Shown here: in pieces, positions 1-9,165 of the stretch
Numbering within the stretch: the stretch's first letter is position 1
How the letters are laid out: every line of letters starts with the position of its first letter
Source of the DNA: Larsenimonas suaedae
GTDB taxonomy: Bacteria; Pseudomonadota; Gammaproteobacteria; Pseudomonadales; Halomonadaceae
NCBI RefSeq assembly: GCF_023712105.1
Contig: NZ_JAMLJI010000001.1
Location: 1,054,001-1,118,000, forward strand
DNA: 64,000 nucleotides
Direction: 5' to 3'
Program-made: the position numbers and the translations under genes
Notes under the pieces: generated by a model
Databases searched by the model: none
What the model saw: only the letters and a program-made list of their open reading frames with translations
What the model was told of the DNA's origin: nothing

Positions 1-375
1 GCTCGAACGAAGTTCGGCCACAATCGCGCCGGCGTTCGGCGGAATCAGTACGCCCAGCTTGATCAAAAGCGCTGAAACGAGCGCGCCTGCGATCAAGGTC
101 TCGCCCCAACGCGCCCTGGCACGGAGGATCACTGCCAAGAGCGTGGTCAAAAGCAGCGTGGCAAGTGGCACTGCATCACCCTGCGTCCACCACCACCCAA
201 GCGGCAAGGCGGCGCCGATCAATACCGGCAGCGCCAGCGCCAGACCACGCCGGAGCGTGACCAGTGCAGCGATCGCGGTGCCCAGCCAGAAAAGCCACGG
301 TATGAGGCTTGATACAAAGGCCAGAAGCGTCGCGTTAACGGGTGAGCGCAAGGCCCATCGTGCAAGCGCAATCAT
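1..375 (-). CDS. Multi-spanning membrane protein, 3' part missing (YybS/DUF2232-like by position)
   Basis: The gene reads leftward from an ATG at 375 and runs off the window edge, leaving 125 residues. The visible part is highly hydrophobic, with about four likely membrane segments (roughly residues 13-38, 40-62, 66-84 and 90-112) separated by short Arg-rich turns. It starts 10 bp after rpsR, so it is almost certainly the last visible gene of the rpsF-rpsR operon. In many gammaproteobacteria a membrane protein of the YybS/DUF2232 type sits between rpsR and rplI; the identity here rests on position and hydrophobicity, not on a motif. Its biochemical role is not known to me. Confidence 0.7.
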   Translation of the reverse strand, partial: MIALARWALRSPVNATLLAFVSSLIPWLFWLGTAIAALVTLRRGLALALPVLIGAALPLGWWWTQGDAVPLATLLLTTLLAVILRARARWGETLIAGALVSALLIKLGVLIPPNAGAIVAELRSS

Positions 376-385
376 TCAAGAAAAC

Positions 386-613
386 TTACAGGTGGCGATC
401 GGTATAAGGCAGCAGTGCCAGATAACGAGCGCGCTTGATCGCAGTGGACAGCTGACGCTGATAGCGTGCGCGGGTGCCGGTAATGCGACTCGGTACGATC
501 TTGCCTGTTTCAGTGATGTAGGACTTCAGCGTATCGAGGTCTTTGTAATCAATGTACTTTACGCCTTCGGCGGTAAAGCGGCAGAACTTACGGCGACGGA
601 AAAAACGTGCCAT
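386..613 (-). CDS. rpsR: 30S ribosomal protein bS18
   Basis: This 75-residue basic protein matches bS18 in length and sequence: an Arg-rich N-terminus with FRRRKFCRF, then [14 protein letters not shown] and the conserved [11 protein letters not shown] stretch. bS18 forms a heterodimer with bS6 on the platform of the small subunit, near 16S rRNA helix 23. It lies 29 bp downstream of rpsF and 10 bp upstream of a membrane-protein gene, the usual rpsF-rpsR order. It is probably transcribed from the rpsF promoter and co-regulated with bS6. Confidence 0.98.
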   Translation of the reverse strand: MARFFRRRKFCRFTAEGVKYIDYKDLDTLKSYITETGKIVPSRITGTRARYQRQLSTAIKRARYLALLPYTDRHL

Positions 614-642
614 GTCATGAATCTCCAGAAGTGATGAATCGA

Positions 643-1056
643 TCAGTTAGCTGTTTCTTCAGTCTGCTCTGATTCTTCGGAATCAGAGGACTGGTCGGCG
701 CTGTCGCGACGATCTTCGCGACGACGGCCCTTGTCTTCAGCGGACTTCATCATCGGGGACGGCTCGGTCACCGCTTCCTTGCAACGAACAACCATATTGC
801 GAATGATGGCATCGTTGAAACGGAAGATGTTCTCGATTTCGTCGAGCGTTTCGCTTTCGCACTCGATGTTCATCAGAACGTAGTGTGCCTTGTGGATCTT
901 GTTGATCGGATAGGCAAGATGGCGGCGACCCCAGTCTTCGAGACGATGCACAGTGCCGCTGTTTTCAGTCACGAGGCTTGTGTAGCGCTCGATCATGGCA
1001 GGCACCTGCTCGCTCTGATCCGGGTGGACCATGAACACGATTTCGTAATGACGCAT
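643..1056 (-). CDS. rpsF: 30S ribosomal protein bS6
   Basis: The start at 1056 gives [17 protein letters not shown], the canonical bS6 N-terminus, preceded by an AGGAGA ribosome binding site; the frame stays open upstream to 1215 but that extension is not bS6-like. The protein is 137 residues. Residues 1-98 form the ferredoxin-like bS6 fold, and residues 100-137 are a charged tail that ends acidic. In E. coli such a tail receives C-terminal glutamates from RimK. bS6 partners bS18, encoded next. A good sigma70-type promoter (1182-1210) lies upstream, leaving a leader of roughly 120 nt. Confidence 0.97.
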   Translation of the reverse strand: MRHYEIVFMVHPDQSEQVPAMIERYTSLVTENSGTVHRLEDWGRRHLAYPINKIHKAHYVLMNIECESETLDEIENIFRFNDAIIRNMVVRCKEAVTEPSPMMKSAEDKGRRREDRRDSADQSSDSEESEQTEETAN

Positions 1057-1181
1057 GATGTCTCCTTTCGGGTTGACAGCTTTCGCACGCCAGCGCCGGT
1101 TCAGGCAATTGGTCGTGAAAAGCAAGGAGTTAACGGAAGGTTTACTTACTGACAGAATATGCCGGTGAGCAAAGCCGGATA

Positions 1182-1210
1182 ATTGTAAAGACCCAATCCC
1201 GGCCTTGCAA
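1182..1210 (-). promoter_or_regulatory. Probable sigma70 promoter of rpsF-rpsR
   Basis: Read on the minus strand, TTGCAA (1210-1205) and TACAAT (1187-1182) are separated by 17 bp, close to the sigma70 consensus. Transcription would start near 1175 and give a leader of about 120 nt before the rpsF ATG at 1056. bS6:bS18 leader autoregulation is known in many bacteria, and the leader here has GC-rich paired segments and CCG triplets, but I could not fold it to confirm the known motif. Confidence 0.6.
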
Positions 1211-1220
1211 GCCAAAGCAC

Positions 1221-2018
1221 TTAATGAGGGCGCTGCTGCCTGACGGCCTCGAACAGACAGATCCCGGTTGCGACCGACACATTGAGACTCGATACGCTGC
1301 CCTGCATCGGAAGCTTCACCAGGTGGTCACAGGCTTCGCGCGTCAATCGGCGCATGCCCTTGCCCTCGGCCCCCATCACCAGCGCGACGTGGGCATTGAA
1401 GTCGGCGCCGAACACGCTCTGCTCGGCCTCGCCTGCCGTACCGATGATCCAGACACCCAGCTCTTTGAGCTTTGAAAGCGTTCGAGCGAGATTGACCACC
1501 TGATACACCGGCATGGCTTCGGCTGCCCCACAGGCAACCTTGCGTACGATGCCATTCAATGGCGCTGATTTGTCTTTGGGAACGATCACACCCTTGACGC
1601 CCGCAGCATCGGCGCTTCGAAGGCACGCCCCGAAATTATGGGGGTCGGTCACGCCATCGAGCACCAGCCACAGCGCGGGCTCTTCCACCCGCTCAGCTTC
1701 CCAGTAAAGGCGCTGTTCGCCTTCAAACGACAGCGGCTGACAAAACGCCACAATGCCCTGATGCGCCACCGGACCCATTGCCTGCTCAAGCGCTTGGCGC
1801 GTTTTGAACTCGACCGAGACGCCCTTGGCACGAAGCGCCTCGATGACTTCGATCAGGCGGCGCTCCGAGGCGCCTTCCTGAACCCAGGCATAGTCCGGGG
1901 TTTGATGGTCAAGAAGTGCACGCACCGCATGCACGCCTGAAACCGCTTCAAGCCCGTTCGGGGCGGCGCTGGGCTTGGGCTTGCCAGCCCCTTGTTTTTT
2001 ACGGCGCGACGAATTCAT
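1221..2018 (-). CDS. rlmB: 23S rRNA (guanosine-2'-O-)-methyltransferase RlmB
   Basis: This 265-residue SPOUT-family enzyme methylates the 2'-O of G2251 in 23S rRNA. A substrate-binding domain (about residues 25-100, from GVHAVRALL) is followed by the SpoU knot with the three class motifs: [26 protein letters not shown] and [14 protein letters not shown]. Residues 1-24 are a basic Lys/Pro-rich extension. The start ATG overlaps the stop of rnr by 4 bp (ATGA), so the pair is probably translationally coupled; rnr-rlmB is the order known from E. coli and many relatives. Confidence 0.96.
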   Translation of the reverse strand: MNSSRRKKQGAGKPKPSAAPNGLEAVSGVHAVRALLDHQTPDYAWVQEGASERRLIEVIEALRAKGVSVEFKTRQALEQAMGPVAHQGIVAFCQPLSFEGEQRLYWEAERVEEPALWLVLDGVTDPHNFGACLRSADAAGVKGVIVPKDKSAPLNGIVRKVACGAAEAMPVYQVVNLARTLSKLKELGVWIIGTAGEAEQSVFGADFNAHVALVMGAEGKGMRRLTREACDHLVKLPMQGSVSSLNVSVATGICLFEAVRQQRPH

Positions 2019-4534
2019 GACTGCTCGCCGCCTTTACTGTCGCTTTTTTTACTGCCGTCTTTTTTGGACGACTTTTTCTTCTTCGGACGGTCGGACTTGG
2101 AGTGCGCCTCGCCCTTGTCACCGCCTTTACTATCGCCGGTCTTGTCCGCACTTTTCTTTCGACGCGCGCGCTCTTTCTTGCCGGGCCGGGACTTGCGCTT
2201 CTTCTTGGGCGTTTCAGCGTTGTCGCTTGCCGGCGCATCGCTTGCCTCCGGTGCCGAACGCGTCTTGCGCGCGCGACGCCGCGATGTGGGCTCAGCCACT
2301 GCAAGCTCGAAATCAAGCTTGCGATCGTCGAGATCGACACGCGCCACGCGCACAACCACGCCATCGCCCAACCGGTAGATCATGCCGCCGCGCTCGCCCT
2401 TGAGCTGAAAACGGGTTTCCTCGTAGCGGTAATAGTCCGACGGCAGCGAGGAAATGTGCACCAGACCTTCAACGAAGTGCGCATCCAGGCGTACAAACAG
2501 ACCGAATTGCGTAACCGAGGCGATCGTTCCATCAAAGGTTTCACCGACCTTATCGGACATGAACTCGCACTTGAGCCAATCTTCAACGTCACGCGTGGCA
2601 TCATCGGCGCGACGCTCGGTCATCGAGCAGTGCTCGCCAAGCTCGACCATCTGCTCAAACGTATAGGGACACCACTTCGACAGTGGCTCGCTCGGCGCGC
2701 CCTCGACACGCAGCACGCTAGTGCTTGCCTGCTCGCTTCGAATTACCCCGCGAATGGCGCGATGCACCAAAAGATCCGGATAACGGCGAATGGGCGACGT
2801 GAAGTGCGCGTACGCCGAATAGGCAAGACCGAAATGCCCTTCATTGTGCGGCGTGTAAATCGCCTGATTCATGGTGCGCAGCATGATCGTTTGGATGATG
2901 TCGGCATCAGGGCGATCCTGAATCAACTGACGCAGCTGCTGGAAATCGCGCGGCGTCGGCTTCTCACCACCCTCAAGCGTAAGCCCAAGCTCGCCCAGAA
3001 ACGTCTTGAAGGTTGTCAGACGTTCGCTTTTCGGGCTGTCATGGACGCGATAGAGCGCTGGAAGCTTGTGCTTCTCGAGAAAACGCGCGGTGGCCACATT
3101 GGCCGCCAGCATGCATTCCTCAATCAGCTTGTGCGCGTCGTTGCGCTCACGCGGAACGATTCGTTCGATCTTGCGGTCGTCGTTGAACACGATCTGGGTT
3201 TCGGTCGTTTCGAAATCGATCGCACCCCGAATCTGCCGCGCCGAACGGAGCGTGTGGTAAAGCTCATAGAGCTGCTCGAGCGGTTTGACCACGTTGTGGT
3301 AGTGCTTTCGAAGCGCCTGGCCCTGTTCGCTGTCGGCGTCCTGAAGCATGGTACCGACATCGGTGTACGTTAGACGCGCGTGGGAGCGCATGACGCCTTC
3401 GTAGAAGCGGTAACGGCTGATCTCGCCCTTCTGTGAAATATTCATCTCACAGACCATGCAAAGACGGTCGACGTCCGGGTTCAGAGAGCACAGGCCATTG
3501 GACAAGATTTCCGGCAGCATCGGAACAACCTGCCCAGGGAAGTACACCGAGTTGCCGCGCTCGATGGCTTCGCGATCAAGCGGCGAATCGACCGGTACAT
3601 AATGGGATACGTCCGCGATCGCGACGATAAGCTTGGTGCTGCCGGACTTGGTTTTCCAGGAATAGACCGCGTCGTCGAAATCCTTGGCATCTTCCCCGTC
3701 GATGGTCACGAGCGGCAGATCCCGGAGATCGACCCGGTGATGCTTGTCTTCCTCTCGCACCTGATCGGAGAGCGACTCGATCTGCTCGAGCACGTCAGAC
3801 GGAAACGTGGCTGGAATATCGTGCTCGCGAATGGCAATGTCGATTTCAAGCCCCGGATCCATGCGCTCGCCCATCACCTCGATGACCTCGCCCTCGGGCT
3901 TGGTTCGAACAGCGGGCTGCTGCGTCAGGCGCACTTCGACGATCTGGCCGTCTTTCGCACCGTTTTCAGAGCCCGCCGGGATAATGATGTCCTGGCTGAT
4001 ACGGGAGTTTTCAGGGACAAGAACACCAAGGTCGGCGCCGCGAACGCGGTAAACCCCGACCACGGTTTCGGTATTGTGCGCAAGCACCTGCATGATCCGC
4101 ACTTCCGCACGGCCACGCCGGTCGCGACCGCTGATGCGACCTCGGACTCGGTCACCGTGAAAGACGCGCTGCATCTGACGCGAGGGAATGACGAGATCCG
4201 GCTTTTCACCGTCATCGCGTACTAGAAAGCCGATGCCATCACGGTGACCGATCACACGCCCTTCAATGATTTCTTCGGGAGGAATCACCGTAAAGGAGTT
4301 GTCACGCTGCTTCTTGAGCTGACCGTCACGATCCATGGCGATCAAGCGGCGACGAACCCCTTCGCGCTGATCTTCATCGGTCAGACCGAGCGCATCGTTC
4401 AGGCTGTCGGCGGAAATGGGTTTGCCATGAGCTTCGACGCGAGAAAAAAGAAATTCCCGGCTGGGTACCGGATTTTCATAATTTTGCGCTTCGCGCTCTG
4501 CTTGCGGATCGTCGGATAACGTCCAGTGTTTCAT
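2015..4534 (-). CDS. rnr: Ribonuclease R
   Basis: This 839-residue 3'-5' exoribonuclease of the RNase II/R family degrades structured RNA and takes part in trans-translation and rRNA quality control. The N-terminus has a winged-helix segment, followed by cold-shock domains, the RNB catalytic domain with DGEDAKDFDDAV (Mg-binding aspartates), an S1 domain (about residues 640-725) and a long Lys/Ser/Arg-rich tail of about 80 residues. That tail is typical of RNase R, not RNase II, and is extended here. The start has an AAGGAA ribosome site. Promoter-like boxes lie at 4610-4638, and rlmB overlaps the stop by 4 bp. Confidence 0.97.
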   Translation of the reverse strand: MKHWTLSDDPQAEREAQNYENPVPSREFLFSRVEAHGKPISADSLNDALGLTDEDQREGVRRRLIAMDRDGQLKKQRDNSFTVIPPEEIIEGRVIGHRDGIGFLVRDDGEKPDLVIPSRQMQRVFHGDRVRGRISGRDRRGRAEVRIMQVLAHNTETVVGVYRVRGADLGVLVPENSRISQDIIIPAGSENGAKDGQIVEVRLTQQPAVRTKPEGEVIEVMGERMDPGLEIDIAIREHDIPATFPSDVLEQIESLSDQVREEDKHHRVDLRDLPLVTIDGEDAKDFDDAVYSWKTKSGSTKLIVAIADVSHYVPVDSPLDREAIERGNSVYFPGQVVPMLPEILSNGLCSLNPDVDRLCMVCEMNISQKGEISRYRFYEGVMRSHARLTYTDVGTMLQDADSEQGQALRKHYHNVVKPLEQLYELYHTLRSARQIRGAIDFETTETQIVFNDDRKIERIVPRERNDAHKLIEECMLAANVATARFLEKHKLPALYRVHDSPKSERLTTFKTFLGELGLTLEGGEKPTPRDFQQLRQLIQDRPDADIIQTIMLRTMNQAIYTPHNEGHFGLAYSAYAHFTSPIRRYPDLLVHRAIRGVIRSEQASTSVLRVEGAPSEPLSKWCPYTFEQMVELGEHCSMTERRADDATRDVEDWLKCEFMSDKVGETFDGTIASVTQFGLFVRLDAHFVEGLVHISSLPSDYYRYEETRFQLKGERGGMIYRLGDGVVVRVARVDLDDRKLDFELAVAEPTSRRRARKTRSAPEASDAPASDNAETPKKKRKSRPGKKERARRKKSADKTGDSKGGDKGEAHSKSDRPKKKKSSKKDGSKKSDSKGGEQS

Positions 4535-4609
4535 TCAATATTTCCTTGTTGGAAGTCGAGATGCAGGGCAGAGAGCACGGCGAGACGCTTTATCTTTAAC
4601 ATGTCGGCC

Positions 4610-4638
4610 AGTATAGCGACACTAAAGGCCCGACCCAA
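4610..4638 (-). promoter_or_regulatory. Probable promoter of rnr-rlmB
   Basis: On the minus strand TTGGGT (4638-4633) and TATACT (4615-4610) are spaced by 17 bp. The -10 box is CTATACT in context, which also fits sigmaS promoters. It would give a leader of about 70 nt for rnr and is divergent from the tRNA-Leu promoter. Confidence 0.5.
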
Positions 4639-4670
4639 GCGACATTTACCTACAAAACCGATTCAAAGGG

Positions 4671-4698
4671 TTGCATCGGCCCGAAAAATGCGTATTAT
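4671..4698 (+). promoter_or_regulatory. Promoter of the tRNA-Leu pair
   Basis: TTGCAT (4671-4676) and TATTAT (4693-4698) are 16 bp apart, and the -10 box ends 11 bp before the first mature tRNA base, giving a very short 5' leader as is usual for tRNA operons. Confidence 0.65.
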
Positions 4699-4709
4699 AC
4701 GCCGCAGTT

Positions 4710-4796
4710 GCCCGGATGGCGGAATTGGTAGACGCGCTAGCTTCAGGTGCTAGTGACCGTATGGTCGTGGAGGTTCAAGTCCTCTTCCGGGCACCA
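4710..4796 (+). tRNA. tRNA-Leu (CAG)
   Basis: This 87-nt gene includes the encoded CCA. It has a long variable arm (class II), the acceptor stem GCCCGGA/TCCGGGC, the D-loop GGAATTGGTAGACGCGC, an anticodon stem CTAGC/GCTAG around loop TTCAGGT (anticodon CAG, reading CUG) and GGTTCAAGTCC in the T arm. Confidence 0.98.
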
Positions 4797-4879
4797 GACA
4801 TCGTTTTCGATGTGATCGCCTTGAGCAGATCGAACATAAGAACGCAGTAATTTTTGAAATCGCCCTGATTTCACGCAAG

Positions 4880-4966
4880 GCCCGGATGGCGGAATTGGTA
4901 GACGCGCTAGCTTCAGGTGCTAGTGACCGCATGGTCGTGGAGGTTCAAGTCCTCTTCCGGGCACCA
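4880..4966 (+). tRNA. tRNA-Leu (CAG), second copy
   Basis: It is identical to the copy at 4710-4796 except for one base in the variable arm (accgC instead of accgT). It lies 83 bp downstream on the same strand, with no promoter in between that I recognise, so the two are probably one transcript. CCA is encoded. Confidence 0.98.
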
Positions 4967-5000
4967 TCTAGACACCCTGTTTAGATCGAATTCTCTTTTA
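4966..5000 (+). terminator. Weak possible terminator after the tRNA-Leu pair
   Basis: An 8-bp AT-rich stem (4966-4973 with 4979-4986, one G-U pair, loop of 5) directly follows the second tRNA, and a T-rich run with TCTCTTTT follows. The stem is weak; it may serve 3' processing instead. Confidence 0.3.
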
Positions 5001-5225
5001 AGCACCTTTTATCCTCCCCTCATATTCTTTATACGCGCTTGATCTTCAAAAGATCGATCTACACGCTGTCAGACCCCTTTGGCTTTATCCCGACCGTTAC
5101 ACCTCTCTTGAACGATTGCGCCTCACTTAAAGACGTACATTACTCACTCGAACGCGCGAACACCTTGAAAGAGAGCTCCTCATGGATTGATCGCGCGTAA
5201 GGCAGGCCACCCAAAGCGCCTTTTC

Positions 5226-6074
5226 CTAATAACGAGATGGCAACCGGGACACCCGCCCCAGACGCCAGGCCTTACTGTCAACCGTGCTTTCCAAACGCGT
5301 TTCGAGGTTGTCCGGCAGGTCGCTGAAAAAGTCCAGCCCCGTTCGCTGCTCGATCGTATCAATCGATACCACGAAGTCACTCAGCGGCTCATTGCCTTTT
5401 ACGGTTTGAGGCATGATAAACGCGAGGGCCTTGGGCGGCTTACCCACCGACCCGGGCACGACGAGAATCTTGTAGAACGCATCGGGAATCTCGATCAAGG
5501 AGTCCATCCGTCGAATATCCTTGTCAAAAATCGGCCCGGTCGTGACCCAAACCGTCCCGAAGCGTGGTACGAAATGATCGATCACGACCTCTTCCAATCG
5601 CTGCCAGACCTTGCGGTTCAAGTCGGGCTTTTGCGGTGAAATGTTGGTCATCAGGAAGGTATCGAGCTGAGATGCTCGCCCGTGAACGACAGACATTGCG
5701 TAGTTGGGCGCCATATGGCCGCGATCAAACCCGGAATGACTGTAATCGCGACTGGTAATGGGCCAGAGCGAACGCCAGTCTTCCCTGAACCCGCGCGGGC
5801 GCGGATCGCTGTGCGGGTCTTTCACCCGGGTCAGCCGGTAGGTTACCCACAGCGGGTTACCACGCACATCCGACCATCCAACCAGAAACCCGTGATTGAT
5901 CAGTGGCCGATTGAAACTGCGCCAGTCGTACCAGGTTTCAGCGACCGGCATGCCTTCATAGCTCAGCGCGGCCCATTTATCACGAGCCTGGAAAAACCAC
6001 AGCCCACCAAGAATGGCTGCAAACACCAGCCCGATACCGCCCATACGGGCCAGGCGCATTATTAAACCGATCAC
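5226..6074 (-). CDS. Membrane-anchored DNA/RNA non-specific endonuclease (NUC family)
   Basis: This 282-residue protein carries the betabetaalpha-metal nuclease signature of the Serratia nuclease/EndoG family: DRGHMAPN with the general-base His at residue 120, then TNISPQ (144) and the metal-binding NRKVWQRLE motif starting at Asn153. Residues 4-28 form one hydrophobic segment without a clear signal-peptidase site, so it is probably an N-terminal anchor placing the nuclease domain in the periplasm. The gene stands alone, minus strand, 260 bp from the tRNA-Leu genes. Family members cut both DNA and RNA; nutrient scavenging or barrier roles are possible, but nothing nearby tells which. Confidence 0.88.
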   Translation of the reverse strand: MIGLIMRLARMGGIGLVFAAILGGLWFFQARDKWAALSYEGMPVAETWYDWRSFNRPLINHGFLVGWSDVRGNPLWVTYRLTRVKDPHSDPRPRGFREDWRSLWPITSRDYSHSGFDRGHMAPNYAMSVVHGRASQLDTFLMTNISPQKPDLNRKVWQRLEEVVIDHFVPRFGTVWVTTGPIFDKDIRRMDSLIEIPDAFYKILVVPGSVGKPPKALAFIMPQTVKGNEPLSDFVVSIDTIEQRTGLDFFSDLPDNLETRLESTVDSKAWRLGRVSRLPSRY

Positions 6075-6150
6075 TCGCCGCTCCCACCCGAATACGAACT
6101 CGACACCAAGCGGCGGATTCTAGTCGGCCCGCCCTTAAAAGCCAAACATG

Positions 6151-6176
6151 AAAAAGCGGCGCTGAACGCCGCATTT
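6151..6176 (-). terminator. Terminator of the prkA-yeaH-spoVR operon
   Basis: A GC-only 6-bp stem (6156-6161 with 6167-6172, loop of 5) has a run of five A on the plus strand at 6151-6155, which is the T run for minus-strand transcription. It sits about 50 bp beyond the spoVR stop. Confidence 0.8.
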
Positions 6177-6226
6177 TCAAGCTCCTATCCTTTCAACCTT
6201 CGCGCATGAGACCTCTCAACCTACGC

Positions 6227-7783
6227 TCACGAGGCATCGGGCAGCGGCCATTGATAGCGGTGAACCACGTCGTCGCCATCAAGGGAGTCAAGTTTGACCG
6301 GAAACCCCCACAGCTGATGAAGATAGCGAAGCACTGGATACACCGACTGATCGAGCGGCCGACGCTTGTGTACCAGGTGCCTGAGTGTCAATGAGCGATC
6401 GCCCCGCACATCCGCCGACCAGACCTGAATATTGGGCTCGCGCTGACCGAGCGCGTATTGCGCCGATAACGCCTCGCGCACACGGCGGTACCCCTGCTCG
6501 TTATGAATGGCCCCCACTTCGATCATGTCGTCCTGATCATCATCGATAATGGCGAACATCTTGAAGTCTCGCATGACCTTGGGCGAGAGAAACTGCTGTA
6601 CGAACGATTCGTCCTTGAAATTTGCCATGGCGAAGTGAAACGTATCCAGCCAGTTGCTGCCGGCAATATCCGGAAACCACTCGCGGTCCTCGTCGGTCGG
6701 GTGCTCACAGATGCGCTTGATGTCACTGAACATCGCAAACCCGAGCGCGTAGGGGTTGATGCCGTTGTAATAGGGGCTATCGAAGGTGGGCTGTGCAACG
6801 ACCGAGGTATGTGACTGGAGAAACTCGAGAATAACGCCTTCATCGATCAACCCTTCATCAAAGAGCTGATTCATGATGGTGTAATGCCAGAACGTCGCCC
6901 AGCCCTCGTTCATGACCTGTGTTTGACGCTGCGGGTAGAAATACTGCGCCATCTTTCGAACGATGCGCACGACTTCGCGCTGCCATGGCGCCAGTAGCGG
7001 CGCGTTCTTTTCAATGAAGTACAACAGGTTTTCTTGGGGCTCTGGCGGGTAATGAAACGGCGCCCTGAGCGCCAGCGGGTCTTCGCTGTCCGTCACGGCC
7101 CGATCCGATAGGTGCTCGGCGTCATGAGTGGGGATAGTGGTCCAGAGCGCATTGACCTGAGCCTGGAGATAAGCCTCGCGCTCTTCCTGACGCTTCGATT
7201 CGGCCTCGGGCGACATGGGTGATGGCCGCTTGTAGCGGTCTACGCCGTAATTTTGAAGCGCGTGACAGGCATCCAGCAGCTGCTCGACCGTCTCGACCCC
7301 GTGCTTTTCCTCGCACTCGCTGATGTAGCGCCGCGCGAATACCAGATAATCCACAATGGCCGAGGCATCGGTCCAGGCACGGAACAGATAATTGCCCTTG
7401 AAAAACGAATTGTGGCCGTAGCAGGCGTGCGCCATCACCAGAATCTGCATCATCAGCGTATTTTCTTCCATCAGATACGCGATGCAGGGGTCGGAATTGA
7501 TGACCAGCTCGTAGGCAAGCCCCATCTTGCCACGACGATAGGACTGCTCTACCGACAGGAACTGCTTACCGAACGACCAATGGTGATAGCCCACCGGCAT
7601 CCCGACACTTGCGTAGGCATCCATCATTTGCTCGGACGTGATGATCTCGATCTGATTGGGGTAGATGTCGAGCCGGTACTCCCTGGCAATACGCGCAATG
7701 GCCTGCTCATAGTATTCAAGCGTTTCGAACGTCCAATCGGCGCTTTTGCGTTCGCCCCCTGAGACACTGGCGGTATCGGTCAT
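6227..7783 (-). CDS. SpoVR family protein (YcgB-like)
   Basis: This 518-residue protein belongs to the SpoVR/YcgB family (E. coli YcgB is 510 residues). It is cytosolic, without signal or membrane segments, rich in conserved aromatic and acidic stretches such as YHHWSFGKQF, MAHACYGHNSFFKGNY and NEGWATFWHY; the last resembles the His-rich signature that marks the family. The function is not settled; in Pseudomonas and enterobacteria the gene sits with the PrkA-type kinase and YeaH and responds to starvation. It follows yeaH by 8 bp with a strong AGGAGG site, so it is the third gene of that operon. Confidence 0.93.
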   Translation of the reverse strand: MTDTASVSGGERKSADWTFETLEYYEQAIARIAREYRLDIYPNQIEIITSEQMMDAYASVGMPVGYHHWSFGKQFLSVEQSYRRGKMGLAYELVINSDPCIAYLMEENTLMMQILVMAHACYGHNSFFKGNYLFRAWTDASAIVDYLVFARRYISECEEKHGVETVEQLLDACHALQNYGVDRYKRPSPMSPEAESKRQEEREAYLQAQVNALWTTIPTHDAEHLSDRAVTDSEDPLALRAPFHYPPEPQENLLYFIEKNAPLLAPWQREVVRIVRKMAQYFYPQRQTQVMNEGWATFWHYTIMNQLFDEGLIDEGVILEFLQSHTSVVAQPTFDSPYYNGINPYALGFAMFSDIKRICEHPTDEDREWFPDIAGSNWLDTFHFAMANFKDESFVQQFLSPKVMRDFKMFAIIDDDQDDMIEVGAIHNEQGYRRVREALSAQYALGQREPNIQVWSADVRGDRSLTLRHLVHKRRPLDQSVYPVLRYLHQLWGFPVKLDSLDGDDVVHRYQWPLPDAS

Positions 7784-7791
7784 GACTCCTC

Positions 7792-9075
7792 CTAGGCCGC
7801 CTCTCGGCGACGAAACAGCTCACGAAACACGGAATAGATGTCGCCGGCCTCAACGATCTGCTGCATGGCGAATCGATCGGGGAAATCGGCGGCGACGCGC
7901 TCGTACTCATCCCAGAGCGCCTGATGGGCGTGCGGCGTGATTTCAACGTAGGCGTAGTACTGAAGCCGATGCATGATCTTGTCACTCAGGATCTGACGGC
8001 AGGTGGTCGAATCGTCGTCCCAGTTGTCGCCATCGCTTGCCTGCGCCACGTAAAGGTTCCACTGCCCCGGCGGGTAGCGCGTCTCGATCACCTCATCGAG
8101 TAGATTCAACGCGCTCGACACGATGGTGCCCCCGGTTTCCCGGGAGTAGAAGAACTCTTCTTCATCCACTTCCTTGGCCGCGGTGTGGTGACGAATGAAC
8201 ACCAGCTCGATCTTTTCGTAGTTGCGCTCGAGAAACAGATAGAGCAACAGGAAAAACCGCTTGGCGATGTCCTTATGGGCCTGGGTCATGGAGCCGGAAA
8301 CGTCCATTACACAGAACATGACGGCCTTGTTGGAAGGCACCGGCTGATTGGTCATGTTGTTGTAGCGCAGATCGAACGTGTCGATGTAAGGCACCGCCTC
8401 CAGGCGCCGCTTGAGCTGGTCGATCTCGGCCCGAAGTTCCTCGAGCCGCAGCTTGTTTCTGAGCGCAGGCTCCTTGCCCTCTTCTTCTGCCAGCGCCTCT
8501 TCGGCTTCCTTCAATGCCCGCCGGATCGGTGCTCGCATGGCGATTCGACGCGCATAGGCCTCTCGCATCGAGCGCACCACATTCATTCGCGCCGGAATAC
8601 CATCCCGCGAGATCCCCGAGCGCACCGGTTTAACCTCTTCGATGTCCAGTAGCTGCTTGCGCTCCAGGTTCGGAAGCTCCAGCCCATCGAATACGAATTC
8701 GAGAAATTCTTCGCGGGTCAGGGAAAACGCGAACTCATCCACGCCCTCGCCCTGATTGGACGCAGAACCTTCGCCAGACCCGTCGCCTCCGCCCTTGCCA
8801 CTCGGTCGATTGAACCGGTCGCCCTCGTTGAACTCCTTGTTGCCGGGGCTAACGATGGTGTTATCTCCCCCGCGACCGTGGCGAAATACCGGCTCGGAAA
8901 TATCACGGTCTGGAATGGAAATTTTCTCGCCGCGCTTCATGTCGGTAATGGAGCGGCGATTGACCGAATCCTCAACCGCCCGCTTGATGTGCTTTCGATA
9001 GCGCTGCAAAAAACGCTGTCGATTGACGGCGCTCTTGTGCTTTGCATTCTCTCGTCGATCAATGAAATAGCTCAT
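7792..9075 (-). CDS. yeaH: YeaH family VWA-domain protein
   Basis: The start at 9075 gives [20 protein letters not shown] and 427 residues, the same length as E. coli YeaH; the open frame continues to 9147 but without family similarity. The N-terminal third is basic and Gly-rich, a coiled-coil-like Arg/Glu segment spans about 170-230, and a von Willebrand A domain follows with the MIDAS motif DVSGS at 258-262. It lies between prkA (90 bp upstream) and spoVR (8 bp downstream). YeaG/PrkA and YeaH act together in nitrogen-starvation and stationary-phase adaptation in E. coli; the protein probably works as kinase partner or adaptor. Confidence 0.95.
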   Translation of the reverse strand: MSYFIDRRENAKHKSAVNRQRFLQRYRKHIKRAVEDSVNRRSITDMKRGEKISIPDRDISEPVFRHGRGGDNTIVSPGNKEFNEGDRFNRPSGKGGGDGSGEGSASNQGEGVDEFAFSLTREEFLEFVFDGLELPNLERKQLLDIEEVKPVRSGISRDGIPARMNVVRSMREAYARRIAMRAPIRRALKEAEEALAEEEGKEPALRNKLRLEELRAEIDQLKRRLEAVPYIDTFDLRYNNMTNQPVPSNKAVMFCVMDVSGSMTQAHKDIAKRFFLLLYLFLERNYEKIELVFIRHHTAAKEVDEEEFFYSRETGGTIVSSALNLLDEVIETRYPPGQWNLYVAQASDGDNWDDDSTTCRQILSDKIMHRLQYYAYVEITPHAHQALWDEYERVAADFPDRFAMQQIVEAGDIYSVFRELFRRREAA

Positions 9076-9165
9076 GACGTACCCCCGACGACCCGACCGG
9101 GCCGCATTGGGGCCGCCACCACAGTGAATGGCGGCGGCGTTCGACAAACCTGATGTCAGGCGGCG

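Noticed and set aside
59-634. 191-codon open frame on the plus strand at the window start
   Set aside because: It is opposite rpsR and a clearly hydrophobic protein of the same operon.
2102-3373. 423-codon open frame on the plus strand
   Set aside because: It is antisense to the RNase R gene; the rnr frame has full family motifs. High-GC codon bias opens such frames.
4801-4879. ACATCG-TTTT-CGATGT hairpin between the tRNA-Leu genes as terminator
   Set aside because: Stem of 6 bp without T run; both tRNAs seem to be in one transcript, so it is more likely a processing feature or chance.
5041-5055. Inverted repeat GATCTT-CAA-AAGATC
   Set aside because: Short, with no T run and no nearby promoter; such repeats are common by chance.
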